A stretch of DNA of 64,000 bases from Rhodocyclaceae bacterium (GCA_016718525.1 JADKDD010000001.1:248001-312000), one strand, 5' to 3'. Shown: positions 17,455 through 26,257, counted from the first letter of the stretch. Made by a program: numbers and translations. Notes: generated by a model not told the origin, from the letters alone.

Positions 17455-18720
17455 TCAGGTCAGGCGTGGCTTGGTCAGCGACGGATTTTTGGCAAAATAG
17501 CGGCGTATGCCTTTCATGATGGCATCCGCTAATTGATCTTGATAGGCGTCATCATTGAGCCGCTTCTCTTCTTCAGGATTTGAGATAAAAGCGGTTTCGA
17601 CCAGGATGGATGGAATATCAGGGGCCTTCAATACGGCAAATCCTGCTTGTTCAACCTGCGCCTTGTGCAAGGTATTGATGCGTCCGAGCTCACCCAACAC
17701 AGCAGCACCGAGTTTCAGGCTGTCGTTGATGGTCGCGGTTTGCGATAAATCAAGCAAAGTGCGCGCGAGGTAACGATCCTTGACCGAGAGATTGACGCCC
17801 CCAATCAAGTCAGCCGCATTTTCTTTAGTTGCCAGCCAACGTGCAGCTGATGATGACGCACCATTCTCGGAAAGAACAAACACTGATGACCCGCGCGCAG
17901 TGGGCTTGATAAATGCATCAGCATGAACGGACACAAAAAGATCAGCTTGCACACCGCGCGCCTTTCTCACTCGCTCATGCAACGGAATGAAAAAATCTTC
18001 ATCGCGAGTCAGTACCGCACGCATGTTCGGCTGTTCGTCGATTTTCGCCTTCAAGCGCCGTGCCACTTCCAGTGTGACGTTTTTCTCGTAACTACCGCCA
18101 CGACCAACGGCGCCCGGATCTTCACCGCCATGACCGGGGTCGAGCACAATGGTCATGAGGCGCATTATTTCAGGTCTTTGTTTGTTCTCGTTGGTTACTT
18201 GTGCTGGTCGCTCATCATTCTTTTTTGTTGCCTTGTCCGAGTCACCGAGCAGGGCCATGAGCGGGTCAATTGGTTCCAGCGGGCATAGATCAAGCACCAG
18301 GCGATGTCCGTATTCACCAACCGGCATCAGTGCGAACACCTGTGGTTTGACCTCGGCCTTAAGTTCGATCACCAGGCGTACGACCCCGGGCTTGTTGCGT
18401 CCGGCGCGAATCAATTTGATATATGGATCGGCCTCGATAATTTTTGACGGCAAACTCTGCATGACAGAATTGAATTCAATGCCCTCAATGTCCACTACCA
18501 AACGCAACGGATCTTTCACCAACATCTGGGTGAACTTCAGTGGTCGGTCGTGTTCGAGCGTGATGCGCGTGTAATCAGGTGCAGGCCAGACGCGGACTGC
18601 CAGAATGCTGCCGTTAGACGGCGTGTCACCAGCACCAACCGGCGAAACCCAGAGTGTCAGGCTGGCGGCGGCAAACTTGAGTGCGGTACGCCGGTCAGCG
18701 GAAAAATCGCCTTCACGCAT
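17455..18720 (-). CDS. amiC: N-acetylmuramoyl-L-alanine amidase (AmiC type)
   Basis: 421 residues. The N-terminus has two arginines and a hydrophobic stretch (DRRTALKFAAASLTLWVSPVGA), suggesting Tat export. An AMIN domain follows (VRVWPAPDYTRITLEHDRPLKF...), then a linker, then an Amidase_3 zinc domain. The zinc site includes IVLDPGHGGEDPGAVG (His, Glu), SVHADAF and the catalytic Glu in SILVETAFISNPEEE. It cleaves the amide bond between muramic acid and the stem peptide during cell separation. The segment VGAGDTPSN at the mature N-terminus is encoded by a copy of the 25-bp repeat. It overlaps tsaE by 64 bp in a different frame. Confidence 0.93.
   Translation of the reverse strand: MREGDFSADRRTALKFAAASLTLWVSPVGAGDTPSNGSILAVRVWPAPDYTRITLEHDRPLKFTQMLVKDPLRLVVDIEGIEFNSVMQSLPSKIIEADPYIKLIRAGRNKPGVVRLVIELKAEVKPQVFALMPVGEYGHRLVLDLCPLEPIDPLMALLGDSDKATKKNDERPAQVTNENKQRPEIMRLMTIVLDPGHGGEDPGAVGRGGSYEKNVTLEVARRLKAKIDEQPNMRAVLTRDEDFFIPLHERVRKARGVQADLFVSVHADAFIKPTARGSSVFVLSENGASSSAARWLATKENAADLIGGVNLSVKDRYLARTLLDLSQTATINDSLKLGAAVLGELGRINTLHKAQVEQAGFAVLKAPDIPSILVETAFISNPEEEKRLNDDAYQDQLADAIMKGIRRYFAKNPSLTKPRLT
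18617..18641 (-). repeat. Copy of the 25-bp interspersed repeat inside amiC
   Basis: The minus strand reads CGGTTGGTGCTG then GTGACACGCCGTC, matching the consensus at 23 of 25 positions. It encodes PVGAGDTPS just after the signal peptide, a place where AmiC proteins tolerate insertions. Confidence 0.65.
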
Positions 18721-19190
18721 TTTTCGCCACGAGTGGAGTTGGCGATGAGTCGTGCCATTCGCTTGTTCTCGTTACCGTCGACAGACAACAAGATACGAAG
18801 GTCCGCGGCGGCAAGGTATGGCGCAGCTTTGTCCGGCCATTCGACCAAACAGATTCCATCACCATCGAAGTATTCATCCAGTCCCGCATCGAAGTATTCT
18901 TCCGGTTCGATGAATCTATAAAAATCAAAGTGATAGAAGTTTAATCCAGAAACTGGGTGAACTTCAACCAGGGTATAGGTCGGGCTTTTCACGGAACCGG
19001 TTTCGCCGGCGCTTTGCAATATCGCTCGCACCAGCGTCGTCTTGCCGGAACCGAGGTCACCTTCAAGCCAAATCACCGTTCCCGGGGTTAATTGCGAGCT
19101 CAGCAGGCGACCCAGATGCCGGGTTTCCGCCTCTGACTCCAGCATCAACGTACGTTGATGCTCAGGCTCGGTAATATGATCGTCATGCAT
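18657..19190 (-). CDS. tsaE: tRNA threonylcarbamoyladenosine biosynthesis ATPase TsaE
   Basis: 177 residues with Walker A GDLGSGKTTLVRAIL near residue 44, then the family motifs VKSPTYTLVEVH, FYHFDFYRF and LVEWPDKA. TsaE energises the TsaB/D complex that makes t6A37 on ANN-decoding tRNAs. The ATG at 19190 was chosen because an internal ATG at 19145 would lose the first beta strand (QRTLMLESE). The C-terminal tail runs past the usual end and overlaps amiC by 64 bp. Its start codon abuts the divergent queG start. Confidence 0.92.
   Translation of the reverse strand: MHDDHITEPEHQRTLMLESEAETRHLGRLLSSQLTPGTVIWLEGDLGSGKTTLVRAILQSAGETGSVKSPTYTLVEVHPVSGLNFYHFDFYRFIEPEEYFDAGLDEYFDGDGICLVEWPDKAAPYLAAADLRILLSVDGNENKRMARLIANSTRGEKCVKAIFPLTGVPHSSLPPPA
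19141..19162. repeat. Perfect 22-bp palindrome at the tsaE/queG junction
   Basis: AGCATCAACGT is followed directly by its exact reverse complement, with no spacer. It lies within codons 10-17 of tsaE and just upstream of queG. A perfect 22-bp dyad is far beyond chance and could be an operator, or a cruciform or hairpin at the divergent start region. Confidence 0.7.
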
Positions 19191-20309
19191 ACGAATGAAC
19201 TTATTGCGCTAAAGGAAAAAATTCGTGGATGGGGGCGCGAGCTTGGCTTTGATGCAATTGGTTTCGCCGGGGTTGAACTTCCCTCCGCGGAAGTGAATCT
19301 AGCTGCCTGGTTGGCCGCAGGTTGTCATGGCACGATGAATTATATGGCCGCGCATGGCAGCAAACGGACCCGTCCTGCCGAGTTGGTGCCAGGGACGCAA
19401 TGCGTGATAACTGCACGGATGAACTATGCCACTGCCAATTTAGAGAGTGCCAAAATCGACCAAGAGAACAGGGCGCAAATATCTCGATACGCACTCGGGC
19501 GTGATTACCACACACTGCTACGTGGCCGTCTGCAGAAACTCGCGAGCCGGCTTGAGGAGGAGGTGCCAACGGTCGGTTATCGCGTTTACACAGACTCGGC
19601 ACCCGTCATGGAAGTCGACATCGCGGTGCAAAGCGGTCTGGGCTGGCGCGGCAAGCACACGCTGTTGCTTGATCGCAGCGCCGGGTCGTGGTTCTTCCTC
19701 GGCGAAATATTCTGTTCGCTGGCGTTGCCGCCTGACCAGCCGGTTACCGATCATTGCGGTACCTGCACTGCGTGTTTGACAGCGTGTCCGACCAACGCGT
19801 TTGATGCGCCGTACCGCCTCGATGCGCGTCGTTGTATTTCCTATCTGACGATCGAGTTGAAAGACTCTATTCCAATCGAGTTCCGGCCTAGACTTGGCAA
19901 TCGCATCTATGGTTGCGACGACTGCCAAACAGCGTGTCCCTGGAACCGATTTGCGCCACCTACAGGCGAAGCAGACTTTGCACCCAGGCAGGGTTTGGAA
20001 TCCGCATCGCTCACCGATTTATTTGCCTGGAGCGAGGCTGAGTTCAATTCGCGCCTCGCAGGTTCTGCAATTCGCCGCATCGGCTACCTGCGGTGGTTAC
20101 GCAACATCGCTGTCGCTTTGGGCAATGAAGCCGACGGCGCGGGCACCAACACAAAAGTTATCGCAGCCTTAACTGCCCGCGCAGATCACCCGTCCGAACT
20201 GGTCAGGGAGCACGTTGCCTGGGCATTGGAGCGTCATGGAATTGAGGTGTCGGCACTGACAAATGGACGCGATGGATCACTACACCACTCACTCCACGAA
20301 CCCGGATAA
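19185..20309 (+). CDS. queG: Epoxyqueuosine reductase
   Basis: 374 residues from the ATG at 19185. It contains the two [4Fe-4S] ferredoxin motifs CGTCTACLTACPTNAF and CDDCQTACPWNR, and the cobalamin-binding region (YARGxDYH-type segment RYALGRDYHTLLR). It performs the last step of queuosine synthesis, reducing epoxyqueuosine in tRNA with a cobalamin cofactor. In-frame ATGs at 19158 and 19176 are alternatives. The 19185 start gives the normal N-terminus (NELIALKEKIRGWGRELGFDAIG). The 3' end overlaps the convergent sulfurtransferase by 76 bp. Confidence 0.94.
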   Translation: MHTNELIALKEKIRGWGRELGFDAIGFAGVELPSAEVNLAAWLAAGCHGTMNYMAAHGSKRTRPAELVPGTQCVITARMNYATANLESAKIDQENRAQISRYALGRDYHTLLRGRLQKLASRLEEEVPTVGYRVYTDSAPVMEVDIAVQSGLGWRGKHTLLLDRSAGSWFFLGEIFCSLALPPDQPVTDHCGTCTACLTACPTNAFDAPYRLDARRCISYLTIELKDSIPIEFRPRLGNRIYGCDDCQTACPWNRFAPPTGEADFAPRQGLESASLTDLFAWSEAEFNSRLAGSAIRRIGYLRWLRNIAVALGNEADGAGTNTKVIAALTARADHPSELVREHVAWALERHGIEVSALTNGRDGSLHHSLHEPG

Positions 20310-21088
20310 AGACGCGAACCGGCTAAGCCGGCAATTTCCATAGCAAACAAATTGTGGCAGGCCGTGACGCCCGATCCGCATTGATGTACTACATGTTGTG
20401 CATCAATATTTTCCATCAATGCGGAAAACTCCGCGCGCAAATGTTCTGGCGACTTGAAGCATCCGCTCGTGGGGTCAAGATTGTTCTGAAAAAAGCGGTT
20501 CTTTGCGCCGGGAATATGTCCAGCTACGGGATCAATTGTTTCATTGCGCCCTGCAAATCGATCAGCGTTGCGGGCGTCGACCAACATGAAGTTAGCAAGC
20601 CTTAGGTTGGCAAGTACATCATTTGCATCGACCACCGGATTATTAGCTGGTGCGCGAACGTGTAGATCGCCCGACTGGAACACCGGAATTTTTGCCTCGA
20701 GCGGGTAACCAGCCGCGGTCCATGCGCCCAAGCCTCCGTCAAGCAGACCAACATTTTCATGACCTATCCAACGCAGCATCCACCACAGGCGAGAAGCATA
20801 GACACCTCCCTGGCTGTCATAGGCCACGACGGTGGTATTGGTGCTGACGCCAAGTTCTGCCATTCGTGCCGCAAACACTTCGGCGTCGGGCAACGGATGA
20901 CGACCATTGAACCCGGTCATCGCAGCCGACAAATCGTGATCCAAATGGAGATGAACAGCACCCGGCAGATGGCCAAGCAAATAGGCAGCACGTCCTGCGG
21001 GAGGATTCATCAGATCATGACGGCAGTCGAATATCCGCCAATCAGGATTCGCCGCTACTTGCGCGGCACTCAACAACAGGTCAGACAT
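20234..21088 (-). CDS. sseA: Thiosulfate/3-mercaptopyruvate sulfurtransferase (rhodanese repeat)
   Basis: 284 residues, two rhodanese domains. The N-terminal inactive domain opens IFDCRHDLMNPPAGR and contains VVAYDSQGGVYASRLWWMLR. The C-terminal active domain has HIPGAKN and the catalytic loop CGSGVTACHN near residue 240. CGSGVTA, not CRKGVTA, is the 3-mercaptopyruvate type. It transfers sulfane sulfur from mercaptopyruvate or thiosulfate to cyanide or thiols. The STAS-like gene upstream ends at the base before its ATG, so the two are probably cotranscribed. Confidence 0.9.
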   Translation of the reverse strand: MSDLLLSAAQVAANPDWRIFDCRHDLMNPPAGRAAYLLGHLPGAVHLHLDHDLSAAMTGFNGRHPLPDAEVFAARMAELGVSTNTTVVAYDSQGGVYASRLWWMLRWIGHENVGLLDGGLGAWTAAGYPLEAKIPVFQSGDLHVRAPANNPVVDANDVLANLRLANFMLVDARNADRFAGRNETIDPVAGHIPGAKNRFFQNNLDPTSGCFKSPEHLRAEFSALMENIDAQHVVHQCGSGVTACHNLFAMEIAGLAGSRLYPGSWSEWCSDPSRPFVSADTSIP

Positions 21089-21436
21089 TCAACTGCCGTT
21101 CACCCACAGCCGTGCTTCGACATCATCATCAAAAACACGTAGGTCGGCATTCACAAACAACCTTTGCAACCACGCGCTCCACGCGACCCATTGGCTATTG
21201 GTAACGACTGCAATGCGTTCGAAATCGGCAGCGTGCTGACGCGAAAACCGGACTTCTTCCCATGCCATATCGACCGTGAAATCGAGCATTTCGCGTAAGT
21301 CCATCAGCAGTCTGACGGGACCGGCGAACTGAATCTTAAAGAGAACCAATTCCTCGAACTCCTTGAAATCAGCCAGAGTAAATTCGCCCAATGCGGCAAT
21401 GGTAACGAGTTGTCCTCGATGGTCTATGGCAATCAT
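21089..21436 (-). CDS. SpoIIAA/STAS-like domain protein
   Basis: 115 residues from the ATG at 21436, which has a strong GGAGGTG site 6 bases upstream. The longer frame to 21511 lacks one and reads through a terminator-like region. The fold pattern (beta strand ITxxGEFTLADFKEFEELV, then VRLLMDLREMLDFTVDMAWEEVRFSR, then RIAVVTNSQWVAW) fits the SpoIIAA-like/SEC14-STAS family of small cytosolic proteins of unknown role. It directly abuts the sulfurtransferase. Confidence 0.75.
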   Translation of the reverse strand: MIAIDHRGQLVTIAALGEFTLADFKEFEELVLFKIQFAGPVRLLMDLREMLDFTVDMAWEEVRFSRQHAADFERIAVVTNSQWVAWSAWLQRLFVNADLRVFDDDVEARLWVNGS

Positions 21437-21511
21437 GGCACCTCCTGTAGCGTCAGCATAACCTAACGGCTCACTGGTGCGCGGTAATTTAAATCCGGCA
21501 GAAAAAAACAA

Positions 21512-21540
21512 CGAGCCCGCGGCGATATCAAGCGGGCTCG
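21512..21540 (-). terminator. Terminator downstream of the HU gene
   Basis: A 9-bp GC stem (CGAGCCCGC at 21512-21520 with GCGGGCTCG at 21532-21540). On the minus strand it is followed by TTGTTTTTTT. It ends the HU transcript 33 bp after the stop. Confidence 0.85.
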
Positions 21541-21572
21541 GATTGAAGGCGTTAAATCAAAAGACGCCTGAA

Positions 21573-21869
21573 TTATTTCTTTGCCGGTTTCTTCTTGCCG
21601 GATACAGCCAGTTTGAATCCACTACCTGCAGAAAATCTTGGCACCGTCGTGGCAGCAATCTTCAATGCCTCGCCGGTTTTCGGATTCTTGCCAGAACGCG
21701 CTGCGCGCTTGGCGGCCTTAAAGGTGCCAAAGCCAACCAGAGTGACCGGGTCACCTTTGGACACTGCTTTGACGATTGCCGCGGTCACACCATCGACCGC
21801 CTTTGCTGCTTGTGCTTTCGAAATGTCAGCTGCTTTGGCGATCGCTTCAATCAATTCAGCTTTGTTCAT
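21573..21869 (-). CDS. hup: HU family DNA-binding protein
   Basis: 98 residues: MNKAELIEAIAKAADISKAQAAKAVDGV helix pair, the FGTFKAAKRAARSGKNPKTGEALKI DNA-binding arm with the GKNPxTG signature, and a Lys/Ala-rich tail (SGKKKPAKK). HU bends and compacts nucleoid DNA. It has its own strong terminator and a TTTCCTCC-type ribosome site, consistent with high expression as a single gene. The slightly long basic tail is common in betaproteobacterial HU copies. Confidence 0.95.
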   Translation of the reverse strand: MNKAELIEAIAKAADISKAQAAKAVDGVTAAIVKAVSKGDPVTLVGFGTFKAAKRAARSGKNPKTGEALKIAATTVPRFSAGSGFKLAVSGKKKPAKK

Positions 21870-21949
21870 CAGTTGTTTCCTCCATGGTAGCGGACGGCCC
21901 GCGCGGTTTTAATTCTAAACCCCATTGACTAGGGGCTTGCAAGGACTTT

Positions 21950-23071
21950 TTACACGTCAACCTGATTGACCGGATTGGCAGTTTGTATTACGCCGCCACC
22001 CAGACAGACTCGTGATTCATACACCACGACGGATTGTCCTGGCGTGACCGCCCATTGCGGCGCCGCAAACACAACCTCACAGAAATCCTCGTCGATTCGT
22101 TCAATTTGACATGCCGCGTCAGTTTGGCGGTAGCGTGTCTTGGCGGCATAAACCCAGTTACGACGAGGTGGGCGCGGCGATACCCAGGATAAATTAACCG
22201 CCTGTAGTGAGGTTGCAAGCAGCGCCGCATGGTCGTGGCCCTGGACAACTTCGAGGCGGTTGTTGCGCATATCTTTGGCCGCCACATACCACGGCTCTTC
22301 TGGCGCTCCCTTGACTCCGCCGATTCCCAAGCCTTCGCGCTGACCAAGCGTGTAATAAGCCAATCCCTGATGTTGACCAATGACTTTATCAGTACCGAGC
22401 AGCGTGATTTCGCCCGGTTGCCGAGGTAAATAGCGCGCCAGAAATTCGCGAAATGGTCGTTCGCCGATGAAGCAAATCCCGGTCGAATCTTTGCGCGCGT
22501 GGTTCGGCAAGCCTGCATCCAAGGCTAATTGGCGGACTTCCCTTTTGTACAAATGGCCGATCGGAAATAGCGTCTTCGCCAACTGCGACTGGTTGAGGCG
22601 ATGCAAAAAATAGCTTTGATCTTTATTGCCGTCTTCGCCCCGCAACAGCTGCCATTCGCTTCCATGACTACCGGCGAACTCACGCACCTGAGCATAGTGG
22701 CCAGTAGCGATTTTTTCAGCACCCATGGTCAATGCATGATCAAGAAATGCTTTGAACTTGATTTCCGAGTTGCACAAAATGTCTGGATTAGGCGTGCGCC
22801 CGGCCTGATACTCGAGGAGGAAATCGGCGAATACCCGTTCCCGATATTCAGCCGAAAAATTGACTGCCTCAAAATCAATGCCCAGTACATCTGCTACCGC
22901 GGCGGCATCGACCAAGTCCTGACGCGACGAACAATATTCCTCATCGTCGTCATCTTCCCAGTTCTTCATGAACACGCCAATGACATGGTAGCCGGCGCGC
23001 TTCAGCAGCAGAGCCGCAACAGCGGAATCGACGCCACCCGAAAGTCCAACGATAACTTTGGAATCCGCCAT
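21950..23071 (-). CDS. mnmA: tRNA-specific 2-thiouridylase
   Basis: 373 residues. The PP-loop GLSGGVDSAVAALLL is at the N-terminus. VFMKNWEDDDDEEYCSSRQDL follows. The catalytic cysteines are in NPDILCNSEIKFKAF near residue 103 and STGICFIGERPF near residue 200. It sulfurates U34 of tRNA-Lys, Glu and Gln using persulfide sulfur and ATP. The ATG shares its first base with the last base of the Nudix stop, so the two genes are coupled. Confidence 0.96.
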   Translation of the reverse strand: MADSKVIVGLSGGVDSAVAALLLKRAGYHVIGVFMKNWEDDDDEEYCSSRQDLVDAAAVADVLGIDFEAVNFSAEYRERVFADFLLEYQAGRTPNPDILCNSEIKFKAFLDHALTMGAEKIATGHYAQVREFAGSHGSEWQLLRGEDGNKDQSYFLHRLNQSQLAKTLFPIGHLYKREVRQLALDAGLPNHARKDSTGICFIGERPFREFLARYLPRQPGEITLLGTDKVIGQHQGLAYYTLGQREGLGIGGVKGAPEEPWYVAAKDMRNNRLEVVQGHDHAALLATSLQAVNLSWVSPRPPRRNWVYAAKTRYRQTDAACQIERIDEDFCEVVFAAPQWAVTPGQSVVVYESRVCLGGGVIQTANPVNQVDV

Positions 23072-23523
23072 TATCGGTAGTGCCGGATCAGGTCAAGCGG
23101 GAATCGTCGTTTGGCCAGAAAATCGTTGATGCATTGCAAAACCAGCGGGCTGCGATGAATAGCCTGTGCGGCAATGATTTCGCCTAAATCAAGCCATAAA
23201 GCCCGGTGAATCCCTGTATCCAATTGGCGCTGCACGTCATGTTCACCCAGGGTGCCGGCAAAGGCAAAACGCAGGTATGTCAAGTCGCTGGCAGGACGTT
23301 GCCACTGGTAAATGCCGATCAGCTCCGTCGGGGTGAACTGCCAGGCAGTTTCTTCCAGCGTTTCCCTCGCGCACGCCGCAACCAGGGACTCTCCCTGGTC
23401 GAGATGCCCAGCCGGTTGATTCAGGCGTACGCCATCGTCCGTTTCCTCTTCAACCAACAAAAATGCGCCGTCTCGTTCGATGACGGCGGCGACCGTAGTA
23501 TTCGGTTTCCAGATGCGTTCCAT
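23071..23523 (-). CDS. Nudix hydrolase (NudJ-like)
   Basis: 150 residues with a complete Nudix box, GHLDQGESLVAACARETLEETAW, near residue 38. The N-terminus WKPNTTVAAVIERDGAFLLVEE and the position directly before mnmA match NudJ, a phosphatase active on thiamine diphosphates and nucleotide phosphates. The specific substrate cannot be read from sequence. The stop overlaps the mnmA start by one base. Confidence 0.88.
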   Translation of the reverse strand: MERIWKPNTTVAAVIERDGAFLLVEEETDDGVRLNQPAGHLDQGESLVAACARETLEETAWQFTPTELIGIYQWQRPASDLTYLRFAFAGTLGEHDVQRQLDTGIHRALWLDLGEIIAAQAIHRSPLVLQCINDFLAKRRFPLDLIRHYR

Positions 23524-23610
23524 TTCGCCATTTTAGCCGCCGTCAGAATGGCTCGCATGCGCGCCGTTCCGCTAGAATCACTAACTTCACAGAACTGCAG
23601 GAGAACTCCG

Positions 23611-24531
23611 ATGTCTATGGCCGACCGCGATGGTTTCATCTGGTATGACGGTAAGTTAATACCCTGGCGCGATGCAACGACGCACGTGCTCACCCATTCC
23701 CTGCATTACGGCTTGTCGGTATTCGAGGGTGTTCGCGCGTATGACACGGTGGCGGGAACTGCAATTTTCAGACTGAAAGAGCATACCGACCGGCTTTTCA
23801 ATTCGGCGCACATCTACATGATGAAGATGCCGTTCGACAAAGCTACGATAATGGACGCGCAGCGCGAAGTTGTGCGCGCCAACAACCTCAAATCCGCCTA
23901 CCTGCGACCGATTGCGTTCTATGGGTCTGAAAAAATGGGGGTGTCGCCGCGCGGAGCGCAGGTACATGTGGCGATCGCCGCATGGGAGTGGGGCGCATAT
24001 CTCGGCGAAGAAGGTTTGGAAAAGGGGATCCGGGTCAAAACGGCAAGTTTTGCTCGACATCACGTCAATGTGACAATGCCGCGCGCCAAAGTAGCCAGCA
24101 CTTATGCCAACTCGATTCTCGCCAATCTTGAAGCTACTACCGACGGTTATGACGAGGCACTGCTACTCGACACTGATGGATTCGTTGCTGAAGGCGCGGG
24201 TGAAAATCTTTTTGTGGTTCGCGATGGCGTCATTTTTGAGCCGGAAATCGCGTCCGCACTTGCGGGTATCACTCGCGCGACTGTGCATGCATTGGCAAAG
24301 GATTTAGGGCTTGAAGTGCGAACCCGGCGGATGACGCGGGATGATATCTACATCGCCGACGAAGCTTTTTTTACTGGAACTGCTGCCGAAGTGACACCAA
24401 TTCGTGAACTCGACAATCGCACGATCGGTGCGGGGCATCGTGGGCCGATAACCGCAAAAATACAGAGTTTGTTTTTTGAAGTCGTCGGCGGCAAGGTTCC
24501 CGCGCATGCCGACTGGCTTACTGTTGTTTGA
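23611..24531 (+). CDS. ilvE: Branched-chain amino-acid aminotransferase
   Basis: 306 residues from the ATG at 23611, preceded by GCAGGAGAAC. An in-frame extension to 23206 has no support and overlaps the Nudix gene. It is a fold-type IV PLP enzyme: SLHYGLSVFEGVRAY near the N-terminus, the catalytic Lys in VTMPRAKVASTYANSILANLEA, and EGAGENLFVVRDGVIFEP. It interconverts Val, Leu and Ile with their 2-oxo acids. It leads a row (zinc finger, waaF, NTF2-like, YheT) of closely spaced genes. Confidence 0.94.
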   Translation: MSMADRDGFIWYDGKLIPWRDATTHVLTHSLHYGLSVFEGVRAYDTVAGTAIFRLKEHTDRLFNSAHIYMMKMPFDKATIMDAQREVVRANNLKSAYLRPIAFYGSEKMGVSPRGAQVHVAIAAWEWGAYLGEEGLEKGIRVKTASFARHHVNVTMPRAKVASTYANSILANLEATTDGYDEALLLDTDGFVAEGAGENLFVVRDGVIFEPEIASALAGITRATVHALAKDLGLEVRTRRMTRDDIYIADEAFFTGTAAEVTPIRELDNRTIGAGHRGPITAKIQSLFFEVVGGKVPAHADWLTVV

Positions 24532-24539
24532 GGTGACCA

Positions 24540-24770
24540 ATGAATGCCAATGCTGCCAACACCACAAAAGTAATCAACGAAACAACGAATGAAGTCGCGG
24601 TGACCAGCGCCGACCTGCCGCTGGCCTGTCCGCGTCCTGGCGCGCCATTGTGGGCGCGACATCCACGTGTGTTTATCGACGTGCTGAGAAGCGAGTCGGG
24701 CGAGGCAGCGTGCCCCTACTGCGGAACACGCTATCGCTTTACCGGTGAACGCCCCACCGGACATCACTGA
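24540..24770 (+). CDS. zf-CHCC zinc-finger protein
   Basis: 76 residues. The C-terminal half carries the short CHCC finger: LACPRPGAPLWARHPRVFIDV then ACPYCGTRYRF. It resembles the NDUFS6-like zinc-finger domain found as a free small protein in many proteobacteria, often beside ilvE and heptosyltransferase genes. It starts 8 bp after ilvE and overlaps the longest waaF frame, so it is part of the operon. The biochemical role is unknown. Confidence 0.82.
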   Translation: MNANAANTTKVINETTNEVAVTSADLPLACPRPGAPLWARHPRVFIDVLRSESGEAACPYCGTRYRFTGERPTGHH

Positions 24771-24786
24771 TACTGTTGATGTACAC

Positions 24787-25815
24787 ATGAAAGTCCTTGT
24801 CGTCGCCCCTTCATGGATCGGCGACACGATCATGATGCAGTCTTTGCTATCGTTGCTAAAGCTGGGTGACAGGAGTGTACATATCACTGTATTGGCGCCT
24901 GATTGGTCTGCACCTTTGCTCCACCGGATGAGCGAAGTCGATGCGGTGGTGAGCAACCCGTTTCCACACGGCACATTGGATTTACGTGCAAGACGTGCGC
25001 TTGGACGGCGTCTCGCCAGCGCCAACTACCAGCGCGCCTATGTATTGCCAAACTCCTGGAAGTCCGCATTGGTACCCTATTTTGCGGGGATCCCGGAGCG
25101 GATTGGGTATCAGGGTGAAGCACGTTTTTTGCTGCTTAACAAACGACATCAACTTGACGAAAAAGTTTTCCCGCGACTGGTAGATCGCTATGCGGCGCTG
25201 GCCGGCTTTGCTGTGGATGAACCAACGCCACTGCCCGCTTTACGGTCTTCTGAACAACAGCAGGCAGGTGTCCGCGAGGTGTTAGGTTTGCCGCCAGTGT
25301 CCCGGTCGCGGCGATCGCTGATTTTTTGCCCCGGTGCCGAGTTTGGTCCGGCCAAGCGTTGGCCGGCACGCCATTTTGCGGAGCTCGCCAGGCAACTGTG
25401 CTCCGGAAATGACGACGAAATTCTGATCCTTGGTTCTGCCAAGGATGCTGCAGTTGCCGATGAAATTGTCAACCTGACCGGGTCCATCGTACACAGTCTT
25501 TGTGGTCGTACCTCTTTGGAGCAGGCCATTGACCTCATTGCCGGCAGCCAACTTGTGGTGAGCAATGATTCCGGGTTGATGCATGTTGCAGCGGCCCTGA
25601 ATCGCCCGCTATTGGCACTCTATGGTTCGTCGAGCCCGGCATACACACCACCATTGTCACCGCGTGCAAAAGTGCTCAGCCGTCATCTTTCGTGTAGCCC
25701 CTGTTTCAAGCGCGAATGTCCATTAGGACATTTTGACTGCTTAAATGGCTTGTTGCCGAAGGAGGTTGAACTGGCGGCGCAAACCATGATTGGCATCCCG
25801 AAATCTCTTCATTAG
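24787..25815 (+). CDS. waaF: Lipopolysaccharide heptosyltransferase II
   Basis: 342 residues from the ATG at 24787, which starts the canonical MKVLVVAPSWIGDTIMMQSL. GT9 family features include YVLPNSWKSALVPYFAGIPERIGY, FCPGAEFGPAKRWPARHFAELA and the ADP-heptose-binding VSNDSGLMHVAAALNRPLLALYGSSSP. It adds the second heptose to the LPS inner core at the cytosolic face. A CSPCFKRECPLGHFDC cysteine motif near the end is typical of WaaF. Confidence 0.95.
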   Translation: MKVLVVAPSWIGDTIMMQSLLSLLKLGDRSVHITVLAPDWSAPLLHRMSEVDAVVSNPFPHGTLDLRARRALGRRLASANYQRAYVLPNSWKSALVPYFAGIPERIGYQGEARFLLLNKRHQLDEKVFPRLVDRYAALAGFAVDEPTPLPALRSSEQQQAGVREVLGLPPVSRSRRSLIFCPGAEFGPAKRWPARHFAELARQLCSGNDDEILILGSAKDAAVADEIVNLTGSIVHSLCGRTSLEQAIDLIAGSQLVVSNDSGLMHVAAALNRPLLALYGSSSPAYTPPLSPRAKVLSRHLSCSPCFKRECPLGHFDCLNGLLPKEVELAAQTMIGIPKSLH

Positions 25816-25822
25816 GTGAGCG

Positions 25823-26257
25823 ATGGGTGATAAGAAAATATTTGCGACACCGCAGGATGTTGAAAACGCGTTCTACGAAGCGTTGGAGTGCGGCGACCTC
25901 GATTTGATGATGTCAATCTGGGCGGACGATGAAGAGATTGTTTGTGTTCATCCAGGCGGCTCAAGATTGCTCGGTTATGCATCTATTCGTGAAGCCTGGA
26001 AACAAATATTTGATCACGGCAACCGGCTCGAGGTCGCGATTTCCCAACTAAAAACGGTGTCGACGCCATTTGCGGTGATGCACAGCGTGCTTGAGCAAAT
26101 TCGTATCCGCAATAAGTCAGACGTGATGGCACCTGTTGCCGCTACCAATCTCTATGTGCGTGGTTCGATGGGGTGGCGCATGGTGAGTCATCATGCGTCA
26201 CCGGTGCCGCCGTTGCCAACAGAAACGCCTGACGATACACCCAAAGTTTTGCACTAA
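25823..26257 (+). CDS. NTF2-like/SnoaL-type protein
   Basis: 144 residues with one NTF2-like alpha+beta barrel: VENAFYEALECGDLDLMMSIWADDEEIVCVHPGG, ASIREAWKQIF and GWRMVSHHASP. The HPGG and HHASPV motifs are shared by the YybH/DUF4440-like small proteins found in this operon context. No catalytic role can be named. The stop is followed immediately by the GTG of the YheT hydrolase. Confidence 0.8.
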   Translation: MGDKKIFATPQDVENAFYEALECGDLDLMMSIWADDEEIVCVHPGGSRLLGYASIREAWKQIFDHGNRLEVAISQLKTVSTPFAVMHSVLEQIRIRNKSDVMAPVAATNLYVRGSMGWRMVSHHASPVPPLPTETPDDTPKVLH

